Assembly: GCF_000419585.1 (NCBI RefSeq)
Contig: NZ_ATTH01000001.1
Location: 2,953,001-3,017,000 of the forward strand
Reading direction: 5' to 3'
Source of the DNA: Salisaeta longa DSM 21114
Lineage (GTDB): Bacteria > Bacteroidota > Rhodothermia > Rhodothermales > Salinibacteraceae
DNA length: 64,000 nt
The position numbers and the translations under genes are program-made. Within the stretch, counting starts at the first letter, position 1; every line of letters begins with the position of its first letter. Below, piece by piece: positions 6,608 to 15,646 of the stretch. Under the pieces are notes generated by a model. That model was not told the DNA's origin and ran no database searches. It was given only the letters and a program-made list of their open reading frames with translations.

Positions 6608-9436
6608 ATGCCCAAGCGGACCGACATCGACACGATTTTGCTCATTGGCTCCGGGCCCATCGTCATTGGCCAGGCGTGCGAGTTTGACTACAGCGGCACG
6701 CAGGCCGCGCGGGCCCTGCGCGATGAAGGCTACCGGGTCGTGCTCGTCAACTCGAACCCGGCCACCATCATGACCGACCCGATGACGGCCGATGCGGTTT
6801 ACCTGCGCGACCTCACGCCCGACTCGATCAAGCAGATCGTGGCCGAGGAGCAGCCCGACGCGGTGCTGCCCACCATGGGCGGACAAACGGCCCTGAACCT
6901 GGCGCAAGACCTGAAGGACGAAGGGTTTTGGGCGGCCCACGGCATTGACGTGCTGGGCGTGGACATCGACACGGTGCAGATGACGGAGGACCGCCAGCAA
7001 TTCCGCGACTTGATGGAAACCATTGGCATGGATCAGGCGCGCAGCCGCACCGCCAAGAGTCTGCTGGAGGCCAAAGAAATCACGCAGGAGCTGGGCGGGC
7101 TGCCGGTGGTCATTCGGCCGTCGTACACGCTGGGCGGCTCGGGCGGCGGCATCGTGTGGAGCGCCGACGAGTTCGAGCAGAAAGTGACCCGCGGGTTGGA
7201 GCTCTCGCCGGTGCACCAGGTGCTCATCGAGGAGTGCTTGTTTGGCTGGAAGGAGTACGAGCTGGAGCTGCTGCGCGACGCCAACGACAACGTCATCATT
7301 GTGTGCTCCATCGAAAACGTCGACCCGATGGGTGTGCACACGGGGGACTCGGTGACGGTGGCGCCGCAGCAAACCCTTACCGACAAGCAGTACCAGCGCA
7401 TGCGCGACGGAGCGATCAAGGCCATGCGGTCCATTGGCACGTTTGCCGGGGGCTGCAACATTCAGTTTGCCTTTGAGCCCGGCACCGGCCGCATGATCGT
7501 CATCGAGATCAATCCGCGGGTGAGCCGCTCCTCGGCGCTCGCGTCAAAAGCCACCGGGTACCCCATTGCAAAGGTAGCCGCCCGGCTGGCCGCCGGATAC
7601 ACGCTCGACGAACTTCCGAACGAAATTACCGGCTCGACCAGCGCCTGCTTCGAGCCCGCCATCGACTACGTCGTCACAAAGATTCCGCGCTGGAATTTTG
7701 ACAAGTTTGAGGGCGTCGACGAGGAGCTGACGACGCAGATGAAAGCGGTGGGCGAGGTGATGGCCATCGGGCGAACGTTCCCCGAGAGCCTGCAAAAAGC
7801 ATGGCAGAGCCTAGAGATTGGCTACGCCGGCCTGGGCGCCGACCGAGCCGACGCCGACCGCGCCACCGTGCGCGAGCGGCTGAAGCGTCCACACTGGGAC
7901 GGGCTGCTGCATATCCGGCATGCGTTCCGCTACGGCGCGAGCGTCGAGGAGGTGTACGACATCACCAAGATCGACCCGTGGTTCTTGCACCAAATCCGGC
8001 AGCTGGTGGCGCTGGAGGATCGCATCCGCGAACACGCGCTCGAAGCCATCGACGCGGCCTTCATGCAGCGCATCAAGCAACACGGCTTCTCGGACACCCA
8101 GATTGCCTACCTCGTCACCGACGACGTGACGGAAGATGCCGTGCGCGCCTATCGGAAGGGCCTGCAGGTACAGCCCACGTACCAGGTGGTCGACACCTGT
8201 GCGGGCGAGTTTCCGGCCGAGACGCCGTACTTCTATTCCAGCTACGAGACGGCTAACGAGAGCGTTGCAACCGATAGCGCGAAGGTGCTCATTTTGGGCA
8301 GCGGCCCCAACCGCATTGGGCAGGGCATCGAGTTCGATTACTCGTGCGTGCACGGGGTGCGCGCGGCCCGCGAGATGGGCTACGAGGCCCTCATGCTAAA
8401 CTGCAACCCCGAAACGGTATCGACGGACTTCGACGTGGCCGACAAGCTCTACTTTGAGCCGGTCTTTTGGGAGCGCGTCCGCGACGTCATCGACCACGAG
8501 CAGCCCGACGGCGTGATCGTGCAGTTGGGCGGGCAAACCGCGCTGAAGCTGGCCGAGCGTTTCCATGCCGAAGACATCCCCATCTTTGGCACCGGCTATC
8601 CTACGATGGACCTGGCCGAAGACCGCGGCAAGTTTACCGGCGTGCTGCGTGACCTCGACATTCCATTCCCGGAGTACGGCGTGGCGCACACGGTAGACGA
8701 GGCCGTCGCGACCGCCGAATCCATTGGCTACCCCATCCTGGTGCGCCCCAGTTACGTACTGGGCGGGCAGGGCATGCGCATTGCCATCAACCGTGAGGAG
8801 GTGGCCACGTACGTGCAAAACATTCTGGACCTCTTTCCGGACAACGAGATTTTGCTCGACCGCTTCATCGAAGACGCGATTGAGCTTGACGTCGATGCGG
8901 TGTGCGACGGCGACGAGACGTGGATCACCGGCATCATGCAGCACATTGAGCCGGCCGGCGTGCACAGCGGCGACTCGACGGCCGTGCTGCCGCCGTACAG
9001 CTTGCACCCGAAGGCCGAGGCGAAGGTACGCACCTACGTCGCGCAGATTGCACAGGCGCTGGAAGTAAAGGGCCTGCTAAACACGCAGTTTGTGGTGAAG
9101 GGCGAGCAGGTGTACGTGATTGAGGCCAATCCGCGGGCCTCGCGCACGGTACCGTTTGTAGCGAAGGCCACGGGCGTGCCCATCGCGGCCATCGCTACGA
9201 AGGTGATGTTGGGCGCTAAACTGGCAGGATTTCGTGAGCAGGGGCTGCTCGAATCGTCGCTTACGGGCTACGCGCTCAAGGAACCCGTCTTTTCGTGGGA
9301 CAAATTTCCGGAGGTGCCCAAGGAGCTGGGTCCCGAGATGAAGTCGACCGGCGAGGCCATCGCATTTGTCGACGAACTCACCGACGCGCACTTCCAGCGG
9401 CCGTACGAGATGAAGGACCTGTACTTGTCGCGATAA
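6608..9436 (+). CDS. carB: Carbamoyl-phosphate synthase large subunit, short form without allosteric domain
   Basis: A 942-residue synthetase that makes carbamoyl phosphate from bicarbonate, ammonia from CarA and two ATP. The duplicated carboxyphosphate and carbamoyl-phosphate halves are both present: LLIGSGPIVIGQACEFDYSG at the start of the first and LILGSGPNRIGQGIEFDYS at about residue 560 of the second, each followed by an ATP-grasp domain (RPSYTLGG and RPSYVLGG loops). E. coli CarB is 1073 residues. Here the chain stops just after GPEMKSTGEAIAFVDEL with a short YLSR tail, so the C-terminal MGS-like domain that binds UMP and ornithine is missing. To my knowledge flavobacterial CarB ends in the same way, so this is a lineage form rather than a frameshift; no such domain is encoded downstream. 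Confidence 0.96.
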   Translation: MPKRTDIDTILLIGSGPIVIGQACEFDYSGTQAARALRDEGYRVVLVNSNPATIMTDPMTADAVYLRDLTPDSIKQIVAEEQPDAVLPTMGGQTALNLAQDLKDEGFWAAHGIDVLGVDIDTVQMTEDRQQFRDLMETIGMDQARSRTAKSLLEAKEITQELGGLPVVIRPSYTLGGSGGGIVWSADEFEQKVTRGLELSPVHQVLIEECLFGWKEYELELLRDANDNVIIVCSIENVDPMGVHTGDSVTVAPQQTLTDKQYQRMRDGAIKAMRSIGTFAGGCNIQFAFEPGTGRMIVIEINPRVSRSSALASKATGYPIAKVAARLAAGYTLDELPNEITGSTSACFEPAIDYVVTKIPRWNFDKFEGVDEELTTQMKAVGEVMAIGRTFPESLQKAWQSLEIGYAGLGADRADADRATVRERLKRPHWDGLLHIRHAFRYGASVEEVYDITKIDPWFLHQIRQLVALEDRIREHALEAIDAAFMQRIKQHGFSDTQIAYLVTDDVTEDAVRAYRKGLQVQPTYQVVDTCAGEFPAETPYFYSSYETANESVATDSAKVLILGSGPNRIGQGIEFDYSCVHGVRAAREMGYEALMLNCNPETVSTDFDVADKLYFEPVFWERVRDVIDHEQPDGVIVQLGGQTALKLAERFHAEDIPIFGTGYPTMDLAEDRGKFTGVLRDLDIPFPEYGVAHTVDEAVATAESIGYPILVRPSYVLGGQGMRIAINREEVATYVQNILDLFPDNEILLDRFIEDAIELDVDAVCDGDETWITGIMQHIEPAGVHSGDSTAVLPPYSLHPKAEAKVRTYVAQIAQALEVKGLLNTQFVVKGEQVYVIEANPRASRTVPFVAKATGVPIAAIATKVMLGAKLAGFREQGLLESSLTGYALKEPVFSWDKFPEVPKELGPEMKSTGEAIAFVDELTDAHFQRPYEMKDLYLSR

Positions 9437-9551
9437 ACCTGCTTGACCGCACAATGGAATAAAGTCTGCGGCGCGTAACGCTTGCCGAGATGCACACACT
9501 ACAGACGTGAAGAATCTGTTAGTGAAACGTGCATTGACCCGTGCCGTCATC

Positions 9552-10061
9552 ATGCCGACATCCAAAGCAGCAGCCCGGCCAACCAGCGATCACTCCAGCA
9601 CAAACGCCAACGATGCGGCCCGTCAGTTGAGCATACGGGCCGCGGCCACGGCTGGCCTCGTAGGCGGTGTGGCGTTTTGCGGCGTCGAATATGGTTTGCA
9701 AGCCGCTGGCGTCGAAACGCCGGTAGGGCCGGTGCATCTCATCCCGACGGTGCTGGGCTTTGAGCCCGGCCTGGGCCAGGCCTCTCTATGGCTTCCCGTG
9801 CTGTTTATTCATGTCATGGTGTCGCTGGGCGCGGCCCTCGGCATTGGCTGGCAGGTGCACCGCCGCAGCACAGCCCGTGCCATACTGTTCGGGGCTGTAA
9901 CAGGCCTTGGGCTGTACGCTTTCAGCTTTCAAATTATCAAGCCCGCCGTAGATACCGCCGGATTAGGCGTGCTGCAGCACTTTGGGGCTGTGCTAGCGTT
10001 TGCAGCGTATGGCGCAGGGGTGGCATGGATCTACCGCCGCGTGCAGGAACGTCTCTATTGA
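9552..10061 (+). CDS. Unknown integral membrane protein
   Basis: A protein of about 169 residues with a polar N-terminus of roughly 40 residues and four hydrophobic stretches likely to span the membrane: AAATAGLVGGVAFCGVEYGL, the WLPVLFIHVMVSLGAALGIG region, AILFGAVTGLGLYAFSF and HFGAVLAFAAYGAGVAWIY. It ends in a basic tail (RRVQERLY). No family was recognised. The ATG at 9552 is chosen; an in-frame GTG at 9507 would add 15 residues and cannot be excluded. It follows carB by 115 bp and may be independently transcribed. Confidence 0.7.
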   Translation: MPTSKAAARPTSDHSSTNANDAARQLSIRAAATAGLVGGVAFCGVEYGLQAAGVETPVGPVHLIPTVLGFEPGLGQASLWLPVLFIHVMVSLGAALGIGWQVHRRSTARAILFGAVTGLGLYAFSFQIIKPAVDTAGLGVLQHFGAVLAFAAYGAGVAWIYRRVQERLY

Positions 10062-10151
10062 CGGCCGACTATGGGCCAACCCGCAAGGTGAGCTAGGCTG
10101 TATGTTCTTCCTAAGCAGTGTACCAACGTTTTGAATACAGAAGGGAGTGCG

Positions 10152-11603
10152 ATGCGTGCAAGGTGGCACACCGGCGTTCTTGCAATTGCCGGAACTCTGT
10201 TGGCGCTGGGTCTTACGGGCTGCAGCCAGAGCCGGCCTCGCCCGGATCTGAATCAGCTGTACGACCGTGCCGCGCAGTACCACGGCATCGAGCGCAATCC
10301 TATCATTCTCATTCCGGGCATTCTCGGATCGAAGCTTACGCACGCGCCCTCCGGTACCACGGTATGGGGCGCATTTACCGGCGAATATGCCAACCCGGAA
10401 GAAGCCCGCGGCGCGCGCCTGCTGGCGCTCCCCATGCAGCGAGGAAAATCGTTGCGCCAGCTTACCGACAGCGTGTATGCCAATGGAGCGCTTCAGTCTA
10501 TCCGGCTTCGTGTGGCGGGGCTCCCCATTAAGTTAGGGGCCTACGTCAACATTATGCGCACTCTGGGGATTGGCGGATACCGCGACGCCTCGGGGGCTCT
10601 CAACGAGGTGAATTATGGAGCAGAGCACTTCACCTGTTTCCAGTTTGCCTACGACTGGCGCCGCGACAACGTGGAGAATGCCCAGCGCTTGCATGCCTTT
10701 ATTCAGGAGAAGAAAGCTTACCTACGCAAGGAGTACAAGGAGCGCTATGGCGTGACGGATCCCAACATCCAGTTCGACATCGTGGCCCATTCGATGGGCG
10801 GATTGTTGCTGCGGTATTACCTGCGCTACGGGGCGCAAGACCTTCCGAGGGACGGATCGCTGCCGACGCTGAACTGGGCCGGGGCCCAACAGGTGGATCG
10901 TGTGGCGCTGGTGGGTACGCCCAATGCGGGAGCAGCAAAGGCACTTTACGAAATGGCTCATGGGAAGGATCTCTCGCCGGTGACGCCCACGTATCCGGCC
11001 GCCCTGCTCGGCACGATGCCTGCGGCGTATCAGTTGCTGCCGCGAAGCCGGCACGGCGCCCTCCGCGACGCCCGCGATCCGTCGATCGCCGTAGACTCGA
11101 TTCTTAGCTACGACTTTTGGGTGCACATGCAGTGGGGGCTGGCCGACCCGGCCCAAGACCGTGTGCTTAAACAGTTGCTCCCCGAGGTGGAGCGCCGCAA
11201 GGAACGCCGGGCCATCGCGCTCAACCACCTGAAGAAGTCACTGCGCCGTGCGCGCCGCTTCTACCGATCGCTCGACACCACCGCTACGCGTCCCTCCGGG
11301 GTGCAAATGGCCCTCTACACCGGCGATGCGCTTCCTACGCTGCAGACGCTCACGGTCAATCGGCAGACCGGGGCGCTCAAAAAGTACGGCACCGCGCCGG
11401 GCGATGGCACGGTGCTTCGTAGCAGCGCCTTGATGGACGAACGTGTGAATGGTACCTGGCAGCCCTATCTGGTATCGCCCATCGACTGGTCAAACGTCAC
11501 CATGATTTTTGAGGACCACGTCGGCATGACGCAGTCTACCGCGTTTGCCGACAATCTGCTCTACTACCTGTTGTTGCACCCCTACCGCGACGAGCGGTCG
11601 TAG
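10152..11603 (+). CDS. LCAT/phospholipase-like lipoprotein (alpha/beta hydrolase)
   Basis: A 483-residue lipoprotein with lipobox LTGC (Cys24), so it should be lipid-anchored in the envelope. The fold resembles lecithin:cholesterol acyltransferase-like esterases. It has an N-terminal PIILIPGILGSKL segment, the nucleophile elbow AHSMGG (Ser214), GDGTV supplying the acid, and EDHVGM near the C-terminus supplying the histidine. An acyl-ester substrate, perhaps a phospholipid, is inferred from the family. GGGAG five bases before the ATG at 10152 decides this start over an in-frame TTG at 10131. The neighbouring genes give no functional clue. Confidence 0.85.
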   Translation: MRARWHTGVLAIAGTLLALGLTGCSQSRPRPDLNQLYDRAAQYHGIERNPIILIPGILGSKLTHAPSGTTVWGAFTGEYANPEEARGARLLALPMQRGKSLRQLTDSVYANGALQSIRLRVAGLPIKLGAYVNIMRTLGIGGYRDASGALNEVNYGAEHFTCFQFAYDWRRDNVENAQRLHAFIQEKKAYLRKEYKERYGVTDPNIQFDIVAHSMGGLLLRYYLRYGAQDLPRDGSLPTLNWAGAQQVDRVALVGTPNAGAAKALYEMAHGKDLSPVTPTYPAALLGTMPAAYQLLPRSRHGALRDARDPSIAVDSILSYDFWVHMQWGLADPAQDRVLKQLLPEVERRKERRAIALNHLKKSLRRARRFYRSLDTTATRPSGVQMALYTGDALPTLQTLTVNRQTGALKKYGTAPGDGTVLRSSALMDERVNGTWQPYLVSPIDWSNVTMIFEDHVGMTQSTAFADNLLYYLLLHPYRDERS

Positions 11604-11802
11604 CTGCACACACGGTCCATCCTCCCCCTATGAATCGAGGGCACCGGCCGGCTGGCCATGAACCCCTGTGGGGCGCATCCTGGCACCACGTCCCGGGATT
11701 TGCTCTCAAAGGGCATCAACGCAGTCCCGCATGAGCACGCGAACCCCTGTCGCATCACGTTCGTGAATGAAGTCCACTAGCTTGAGCAATGTCTGCCCCA
11801 CC

Positions 11803-12789
11803 ATGACCGACTCGTTTGACCGCGTAGACGACCTGCGCGAGGAGCCCCGCACCGACATCTCAATGGGCCACCGCATGCAGCGCTTTGTGGAGGCGCTCCA
11901 GCTGCGCATTACCCGGCGCTTAGAGGGGCTAGACCCCGACGGCGCGTTCAACGTAGAGCGCTGGTCGCATCGCGAAGGAGGCGGCGGCATCACGGCGGTT
12001 ATTGAAGACGGCGCCGTGTTTGAGAAGGGCGGCGTAAACACCTCGGCCGTGCGGGGCGAACTGCCCGCCCGCATGGCGCAGGCCTTCGAGGTCGAGCAGC
12101 AGCCGTTTTTTGCCACGGGGCTTTCGCTGGTCATCCATCCCCGATCGCCTCATGTGCCCACGGTGCACGCCAATTTCCGGTACTTTGCCCTGGGCGACGA
12201 CCTGATGGATCCGGTGGACCAGTGGTTTGGCGGCGGGGCCGACCTAACCCCGTACTACCCGCACCTGGAAGACGCGCAGCACTTCCACCGGGTATGGAAA
12301 GAGGTGTGCGACACGCACGACGACGTGGCCGACTACGACGCGTTTAAAACCGCGTGCGACGACTACTTCTACTTGCAGCACCGCGACGAAGCCCGTGGCG
12401 TGGGCGGTATCTTTTACGACTACCTGCGGGATGATCCCGAGGGTACGTTCTTTTTCAGCCGGGCGGCGGGCCGGCGGTTCTTGGAGTCGTACGTACCGAT
12501 CGTAGAGCGCCGCAAAGACACGCCGGTCACCGAGGCGCAGCGGGCCTATCAGGAAATTCGGCGCGGGCGGTACGTCGAGTTCAACCTTGTGTACGACCGC
12601 GGCACCAAGTTTGGGCTGGAAACCGGCGGCCGCACCGAGAGCATCCTCATGAGCTTGCCGGCCCACGTGCAGTGGCGCTACGATTGGGCGCCCGCGCCGG
12701 ACTCGCCCGAGGCGCATGCGCAGTGGTACTTCGCGGCCCGCGATTGGCTGCAGCTCACGCCAGACGACGTGCCGCCAGGGACGGCGTAA
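11803..12789 (+). CDS. hemF: Oxygen-dependent coproporphyrinogen III oxidase
   Basis: A 328-residue enzyme of haem synthesis that oxidatively decarboxylates coproporphyrinogen III to protoporphyrinogen IX using O2, indicating aerobic growth. Family signatures are strong: REGGGGITAVIEDGAVFEKG, the HPRSPHVPTVHANFR segment, GGGADLTPYYP, and the C-terminal RYVEFNLVYDRGTKFGLETG. Length is normal for HemF (about 300-330). The ATG at 11803 (MTDSFDRVDD) is preferred; an ATG at 11767 would add 12 poorly matching residues. It stands alone, without other haem genes nearby. Confidence 0.96.
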   Translation: MTDSFDRVDDLREEPRTDISMGHRMQRFVEALQLRITRRLEGLDPDGAFNVERWSHREGGGGITAVIEDGAVFEKGGVNTSAVRGELPARMAQAFEVEQQPFFATGLSLVIHPRSPHVPTVHANFRYFALGDDLMDPVDQWFGGGADLTPYYPHLEDAQHFHRVWKEVCDTHDDVADYDAFKTACDDYFYLQHRDEARGVGGIFYDYLRDDPEGTFFFSRAAGRRFLESYVPIVERRKDTPVTEAQRAYQEIRRGRYVEFNLVYDRGTKFGLETGGRTESILMSLPAHVQWRYDWAPAPDSPEAHAQWYFAARDWLQLTPDDVPPGTA

Positions 12790-12876
12790 CGCGCGGATCT
12801 ACAGGCGAGCGTCTCGGTACGTAACGCCGGCGCTCCGGTGCCTTCGTGCTTCTCTCGTTTGTAGCCCCTTTTGTCG

Positions 12877-13035
12877 ATGAAACGACTGCTCGTATTTACG
12901 GTGCTTGTACTTACCATGGGCCTTTCCTCGTGCCAGTGCTCCAACAAACCCCCGATGGCTCCGGTGGAGGATGAGCAGAGCCAGGCGGAGGTGCTGCCGC
13001 CCGCCGAGCCCCCCGCACGGGCCCTGCAGGCGTAG
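12877..13035 (+). CDS. Small 52-residue lipoprotein
   Basis: A very short gene: basic start MKRLLVF, a hydrophobic stretch, then lipobox LSSC with Cys19, followed by a second cysteine two residues later. The mature part is about 34 residues, rich in Pro, Glu and Ala (VEDEQSQAEVLPPAEPPAR), and has no recognisable domain. It lies 33 bp upstream of dnaG and could share its transcript. Small Pro-rich lipoproteins of this kind are common and often poorly conserved; support comes only from the well-formed signal sequence and the gap it fills. Confidence 0.6.
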   Translation: MKRLLVFTVLVLTMGLSSCQCSNKPPMAPVEDEQSQAEVLPPAEPPARALQA

Positions 13036-13068
13036 CGATGATTGGGGACGGGCGCAGGAGGTGCCGCC

Positions 13069-14958
13069 ATGGCTATTCCCGACGAAACCCTCGACGAGGT
13101 ACGCCACGCTGCGGATATCGTAGAGGTGGTGAGCGATTATGTGCGCCTCAAGAAAAGCGGATCGCGCTACAAGGGGCTGTGCCCGTTTCATAACGAAAAG
13201 ACGCCCTCGTTTAGCGTCGATCCGCAGAACAACCTCTACTACTGCTTTGGGTGCCAGCGCGGCGGCGATGTCTTTCGCTTCGTGCAGGAGATAGAAGGCG
13301 TCGGCTTCATGGAAAGCGTGCGCCTCCTGGCCGATCGCTTCGGCATCCCGCTGCCCGACGACACCCGCAACCCCGAGGCGGCCAACCGCAAGGAAGCGTG
13401 CTACCGCGCGTTGCGCTTTGCGGCGCGGCACTTCTACAAGCAGCTCACGCAAACAGCGGTGGGGGAGCCGGCCCTCGCCTATCTCAAGGATCGCGGCTTC
13501 ACGCCGAAAACGATCAAGCGGTTTGGGCTGGGCTATGCGCCGGACCGGTGGGACGGCCTGCTGGAGGCGGCGGCCGAGGCGTCGATTGCGCCCGACGTAC
13601 TCGAAGACGCTGGGCTTGTGTTGCCTCGCAAGCGGGGCGACGGGCACTACGACCGCTACCGCGGCCGCGTCATCTTTCCAATCTTCTCGCACATCGGAAA
13701 AGTGGTGGGCTTCGCGGGGCGCGTCTTGGACCGCGACAGCGACCAGCCCAAGTACATCAACTCGCCGGAGACGGACGTGTACCACAAGAGCAAGGTGCTC
13801 TACGGCCTCCGGCAGGCCAAACGCGCGATCCGCGACGTGGGCGAGGTGCTGGTGGTGGAAGGCTACACCGACGTCATCGCCCTGCATCAGGCCGGTGTTC
13901 AGCACGCGGTGGCCACATGCGGAACGGCGCTCATGGCGCAGCAGATTTCGATTCTGGATCGGTTTGCGCAGCGCGTGCTGTTGCTCTACGATGCCGATGC
14001 GGCCGGCGCGCGCGCGGCGGAGCGCGGCCTCGACCTCATCCTGGACGAGGGGCTGGGCGCCTACGTTGTGCAGCTGCCCGACGGCGAAGACCCCGACTCG
14101 TACGTGCGGGCGGAAGGGGCCGACGCCTTTCGGGCCTACGTGGCCGCCGAGCGCCAAGACCTGCCGGCGTTTCTGTACGACCGCGCCGAGCGCGAGGGCC
14201 GGCTCGATACGCCCGAGGACCGCGTGGACGTGCAACGTGCCATTATGACGTCGATCGCAAAGATTGACGACGAGAACCTGCGGCGCGAGTACGTGCAGCG
14301 CGCCAGCGACGTGCTTGCTGTGCCCGATGCGGGGCTCTTTCGGATGATGGAGAACGCCCGTGAGGAGCAACACTCCACCAAACAGCGGCGGGCCGCGCGC
14401 GAGCAATCGTCGGGGCCGGGCGGTACGTCGTCGCGCGAACGCCCCGATGCCCCGCCGGCCGAAGACCGCACCATGCGCCCCGAGGAGCACATTTTGTTGC
14501 GGGTCATGCTCGAAGGCGGTGCGCCGCTCATCAAGCACGTGATGAGCCATCTGGCCCTCAGCGAGTTTACCGAGGGCCCGCCGCGCACGATGGCGCGGCA
14601 CCTGCTGGAGATGTACCAGGCGGGCGACGTCCAAACCGATCGGTTTGCAAAGGGCGCCTTTGGCCCCAAGCTGCAGTCGCTCGCCACCGCCGTGCTGGCC
14701 GACGAGCACGAGCCCTCGGCCAACTGGTCGACGCGCGATGTGCGCGTACCCCGCCTCAACGAACATCCGACCGAAGCCGCCAACAGCTCCATGAAGCTGC
14801 TCAAGCTCGACCGCGTCGACGAAGCCATCGACGCGTGCCGCGCCACAACGTACCAAACCACCAACCCCGAAGAGGTGCGGCGCCTGCAGGAACGTCTGAG
14901 TGCGCTCCTCCAGCTGAAGCGCAAAATTAAAGCCGGTGCGTTTCTGAACAGCAACTGA
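13069..14958 (+). CDS. dnaG: DNA primase
   Basis: A 629-residue primase that synthesises RNA primers at the replication fork. The N-terminal CHC2 zinc-binding domain has C38, H41, C59 and C62 (LCPFHNEKTPSF and YYCFGC). The catalytic core includes the LGYAPDRWDGL region and GRVIFPIF, then a Toprim domain with VVEGYTDVIALHQ (Glu about 264) and the acidic LLYDADAAG motif. A polar Q/R/S-rich linker (about residues 435-465) precedes the helical C-terminal helicase-binding domain. AGGAGGTG just upstream supports the ATG at 13069. Length is normal. Confidence 0.97.
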   Translation: MAIPDETLDEVRHAADIVEVVSDYVRLKKSGSRYKGLCPFHNEKTPSFSVDPQNNLYYCFGCQRGGDVFRFVQEIEGVGFMESVRLLADRFGIPLPDDTRNPEAANRKEACYRALRFAARHFYKQLTQTAVGEPALAYLKDRGFTPKTIKRFGLGYAPDRWDGLLEAAAEASIAPDVLEDAGLVLPRKRGDGHYDRYRGRVIFPIFSHIGKVVGFAGRVLDRDSDQPKYINSPETDVYHKSKVLYGLRQAKRAIRDVGEVLVVEGYTDVIALHQAGVQHAVATCGTALMAQQISILDRFAQRVLLLYDADAAGARAAERGLDLILDEGLGAYVVQLPDGEDPDSYVRAEGADAFRAYVAAERQDLPAFLYDRAEREGRLDTPEDRVDVQRAIMTSIAKIDDENLRREYVQRASDVLAVPDAGLFRMMENAREEQHSTKQRRAAREQSSGPGGTSSRERPDAPPAEDRTMRPEEHILLRVMLEGGAPLIKHVMSHLALSEFTEGPPRTMARHLLEMYQAGDVQTDRFAKGAFGPKLQSLATAVLADEHEPSANWSTRDVRVPRLNEHPTEAANSSMKLLKLDRVDEAIDACRATTYQTTNPEEVRRLQERLSALLQLKRKIKAGAFLNSN

Positions 14959-15038
14959 TGCGCAGCCGTTGCGTGACAATACCGCAGCACACGGCGCCTG
15001 TACCGTACATGCCCTGTAGCCTTCTTACCTTTTCGCTT

Positions 15039-15611
15039 ATGAAAATGCCCATTGTACGCTGGACGCTTGCACTTTTATTGGGAATACTCGTGGCAGGCTG
15101 CGACGCGGGCGGGCTGAACGTGCCAGACACGAACACCATCGTGCTCAACGACCCGTCGAACCCCACCCAGGTCACGTACTCCTTTCGCTACACGCCCGAC
15201 GACGTAAACGGCCAGGGCGTCATCGAAGCCCTTTCGGAAGGGCGCGACAACCTCGGCGACATTCTCGCCCAGTACGGCTTTCGGCGGAGCGACATCGTGG
15301 CCGCGCAAGTGTCGAACGTCGTGCTTACGCGTATCTCCAACCAGTCAACCGCCAAGGTCTTTCCGTACCTAACGAGTGCCAACGTGTACCTGCAAGGCCC
15401 CAATGGGCCGCACATTGCCCGCCAGCGCCCGCTCTCCAGCGAAGCGCAGGTGGAGCTTCGCGTGTTGGATGCAAGCATCCTCAGCGTGCTGCAGGAAGAT
15501 CCTGCCCGCGGTTACCTGGAGCTTGAAGTGGCCGACCCGTCCAGCATTCCGTCGAGCGGCGACCGGGTGGAGGTGACCATCACCTACCGGATCGAAGTCC
15601 CGCAGCCGTAG
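15039..15611 (+). CDS. Lipoprotein of unknown function
   Basis: A 190-residue protein with a clear lipoprotein signal: KMPIVRWTLALLLGILVAGC, lipobox VAGC, Cys21. The mature domain looks like a beta-rich extracytoplasmic fold, with alternating polar and hydrophobic residues and an ending VEVTITYRIEVPQP. No family was recognised. The ATG at 15039 puts basic residues right before the hydrophobic core; an upstream open stretch would displace the signal peptide. It lies 80 bp after dnaG and 35 bp before the histidine kinase gene, so co-transcription with the kinase is possible. Confidence 0.8.
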   Translation: MKMPIVRWTLALLLGILVAGCDAGGLNVPDTNTIVLNDPSNPTQVTYSFRYTPDDVNGQGVIEALSEGRDNLGDILAQYGFRRSDIVAAQVSNVVLTRISNQSTAKVFPYLTSANVYLQGPNGPHIARQRPLSSEAQVELRVLDASILSVLQEDPARGYLELEVADPSSIPSSGDRVEVTITYRIEVPQP

Positions 15612-15646
15612 CCTGTGCTTGGGCCTTCACTTGAACACCCGCACCC

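Noticed and set aside
6608-9436. CarB truncated by frameshift or assembly error
   Set aside because: The C-terminus ends in a lineage-typical YLSR tail, and no remnant of the MGS domain is encoded in any frame after the stop.
12799-14979. A 726-codon open frame on the minus strand covering dnaG
   Set aside because: It is the mirror of the dnaG reading frame in GC-rich DNA; its translation is low-complexity His/Arg/Val-rich without motifs, while dnaG has all primase signatures.
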